Below are positions 5,292-6,614 of a stretch of DNA of 6,614 nt, piece after piece. A program made the translations under genes and the position numbers. The DNA lies in NCBI GenBank assembly GCA_900556965.1, contig USQV01000060.1:1-6614 (forward strand), written 5' to 3'. How positions within the stretch are numbered: position 1 is the first letter of the stretch; the number at the start of each line of letters is the position of its first letter. The notes under the pieces are model-generated. The model was not told the origin of the DNA. It was given only the letters and a program-made list of their open reading frames with translations, and did no database searches. Source of the DNA: an uncultured Clostridium sp. GTDB lineage: Bacteria; Bacillota_A; Clostridia; Lachnospirales; Lachnospiraceae.

Positions 5292-6464
5292 ATGACGGAA
5301 AGAGAAAGAAAAGAGGTCTATTTTGATAATTCGGCCACGACAAAAGTATTTGACCGTGTGCGGGATATCATGATAAAGACCATGGAGCTGGATTACGGAA
5401 ATACGTCCTCCCGCCATATCAAGGGCGTTGAGGCGGAAAATTATATTAAAGAGGCAAGGGAGAGGATCGCCCGGACACTGAAGGTAAAGGAAAAGGAGAT
5501 CATCTTTACCTCCGGCGGAACGGAATCCAACAATATGGCTCTGATCGGAACGGCGCTGGCCAACAGACGCTCCGGAAATCACCTGATCACCAGCTGCATC
5601 GAACATGCGTCTATTTACAATACAATGGGTTTTCTGGAGGAAATGGGCTTCCGGGTGACCTATCTTCCGGTGGATCACAACGGTCATGTATCCTTAAAGG
5701 CACTGGAGGAGGCGATCTGCGAGGACACGATCTTAGTATCCGTAATGTATGTAAATAACGAGATGGGTGCGGTGGAGCCGGTGGAAAAGATCGCGGAGGT
5801 CATCAAAAATAAAAAGCCGGATGTGTACTTTCATGTAGATGCCATTCAGGCTTACGGGAAATATGTGATCCGCCCGAAAAAGCAGGGGATCGATCTGATG
5901 TCAGTCAGCGGACATAAGATACATGGCCCAAAGGGAGTCGGCTTCCTGTATGTGGATGAGAAGGTAAAGCTCCGTCCGGTCATCTTCGGAGGCGGACAGC
6001 AGAAGGGAATGCGCTCCGGCACGGAGAATGTTCCGGGCGTGGCTGCACTCGGCGAGGCAGCGGCGGAGATCTATGAGAACTTTGACGCGAAGATCGGTCA
6101 TATGTATGAGATCAGGCAGAGGTTCATCGATGAGGTGACACAGATCCCGGGAGTGACGGTAAACGGCAGAACGGGAAGGGACTCTGCGCCGCAGATTGTG
6201 AGTGTCACGATCGAGGATGTACGCAGCGAAGTGATGCTCCATTCTCTGGAAGAATACGGCATCTATGTGTCGGCGGGAAGCGCATGCTCGTCCAATAATC
6301 CGGCACCCAGCCGCACCTTGCAGGGCATCGGTCTGCCGAAGCAGAAGTTAGAGTCCACGATCCGGATCAGCTTCTGTGTCAATACAACGGAAGAAGAAGT
6401 GGATTACGCGGTGGAAAAAATGAAAGAGATCATTCCGTTCCGCAGAAAGTTCACCAGAAAGTAA
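5292..6464 (+). CDS. Cysteine desulfurase (NifS/IscS family), ThiI-associated
   Basis: A 390-residue cytoplasmic PLP enzyme that converts cysteine to alanine and holds the sulfur as a persulfide for transfer. It begins VYFDNSATT; TSGGTESNN (73-81) contacts the cofactor phosphate, His105 in IEHAS stacks on the ring, Asp183 and Gln186 in HVDAIQ hold it, and Lys209 in SGHK is the Schiff-base lysine. Cys332 in SAGSACSSNN is the persulfide cysteine, in a longer loop as in group I enzymes. GMRSGTENV is also present. GGAAAGGA (5274-5281) lies 10 nt before the ATG, a slightly long spacing. thiI starts 11 bp after the stop. The neighbour suggests the dedicated tRNA-thiolation desulfurase, like NifZ beside ThiI in Bacillus subtilis, more than a general Fe-S cluster enzyme (no iscU or sufU is visible). 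Confidence 0.95.
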   Translation: MTERERKEVYFDNSATTKVFDRVRDIMIKTMELDYGNTSSRHIKGVEAENYIKEARERIARTLKVKEKEIIFTSGGTESNNMALIGTALANRRSGNHLITSCIEHASIYNTMGFLEEMGFRVTYLPVDHNGHVSLKALEEAICEDTILVSVMYVNNEMGAVEPVEKIAEVIKNKKPDVYFHVDAIQAYGKYVIRPKKQGIDLMSVSGHKIHGPKGVGFLYVDEKVKLRPVIFGGGQQKGMRSGTENVPGVAALGEAAAEIYENFDAKIGHMYEIRQRFIDEVTQIPGVTVNGRTGRDSAPQIVSVTIEDVRSEVMLHSLEEYGIYVSAGSACSSNNPAPSRTLQGIGLPKQKLESTIRISFCVNTTEEEVDYAVEKMKEIIPFRRKFTRK

Positions 6465-6475
6465 AGGAGAAAACC

Positions 6476-6614
6476 ATGACATATAAAGCATTTTTGATTA
6501 AATATGCAGAGATTGCCATCAAGGGAAAGAACCGCTACCTGTTTGAGGATGCGCTGGTGAGCCAGATGAATCATGCCTTAAAGAAAGTGGACGGCACGTT
6601 CCATATCCGCAAGG
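6476..6614 (+). CDS. thiI: tRNA 4-thiouridine synthetase ThiI, N-terminal end (3' partial)
   Basis: The first 46 codons are present before the right edge. ThiI adenylates U8 of tRNA with ATP and inserts sulfur to give 4-thiouridine, a near-UV sensor base; in some bacteria it also serves thiamine synthesis. The fragment shows the family opening, LIKYAEIAIKGKNRYLFEDAL, which begins the ferredoxin-like domain ahead of THUMP. AAAGGAGA (6463-6470) is well placed before ATG 6476. The preceding cysteine desulfurase is the expected sulfur donor. The THUMP and PP-loop domains, and whether a rhodanese tail is present, lie beyond the window. Clostridial ThiI often lacks the tail and receives sulfur directly from the desulfurase. 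Confidence 0.93.
   Translation, partial: MTYKAFLIKYAEIAIKGKNRYLFEDALVSQMNHALKKVDGTFHIRK

Noticed and set aside
4929..5687. 252-codon open frame on the minus strand across rsmE and the cysteine desulfurase
   Set aside because: It lies opposite two strongly supported genes, has no recognisable family or ribosome site, and is typical of antisense frames in this codon usage.

Overview
The window reads as chromosomal DNA from an anaerobic Gram-positive of the class Clostridia, probably Lachnospiraceae. This rests on protein style (a short-chain flavodoxin close to the C. beijerinckii type, a DUF3793 protein, a ferredoxin-tailed aldo/keto reductase), strong AGGAG-type ribosome binding sites, and the order prmA-rsmE-cysteine desulfurase-thiI, which is common in that group. 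No taxonomy search was possible, so the placement is an inference. All genes are on the + strand, and both end genes run off the window.

Region 1 (1-860): the 3' end of a flavodoxin gene is followed 27 bp later by a cysteine-rich DUF3793 protein that starts at GTG. After a tandem stop codon comes a 10-bp AT-rich tandem repeat, which runs directly into a long-stemmed intrinsic terminator. This is the end of a small redox or iron-linked operon.

Region 2 (861-3432): a two-gene unit. The first gene encodes an unusual 578-residue protein that joins an isochorismatase-like cysteine hydrolase, an aldo/keto reductase-like barrel and a C-terminal double [4Fe-4S] module in one reading frame. The barrel lacks the usual catalytic Tyr and Lys. 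Thirty bp downstream is a NUDIX hydrolase with a perfect Nudix box. The pairing suggests nucleotide or cofactor metabolism or clean-up, but no substrate can be read from the sequence.

Region 3 (3433-6614): a good extended -10 promoter overlaps a perfect 10-bp palindrome in front of a translation-apparatus modification operon. prmA (methylates ribosomal protein L11) overlaps rsmE (16S rRNA m3U1498 methyltransferase) by one base. A NifS-type cysteine desulfurase and thiI (tRNA 4-thiouridine synthesis) follow at short spacing. The desulfurase would supply persulfide sulfur to ThiI. 

No rRNA, tRNA, CRISPR array, insertion sequence or phage gene was seen. The best candidates for something new are the three-part fusion enzyme with its non-standard active site and the flavodoxin-linked DUF3793 protein. 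The rest is ordinary housekeeping.
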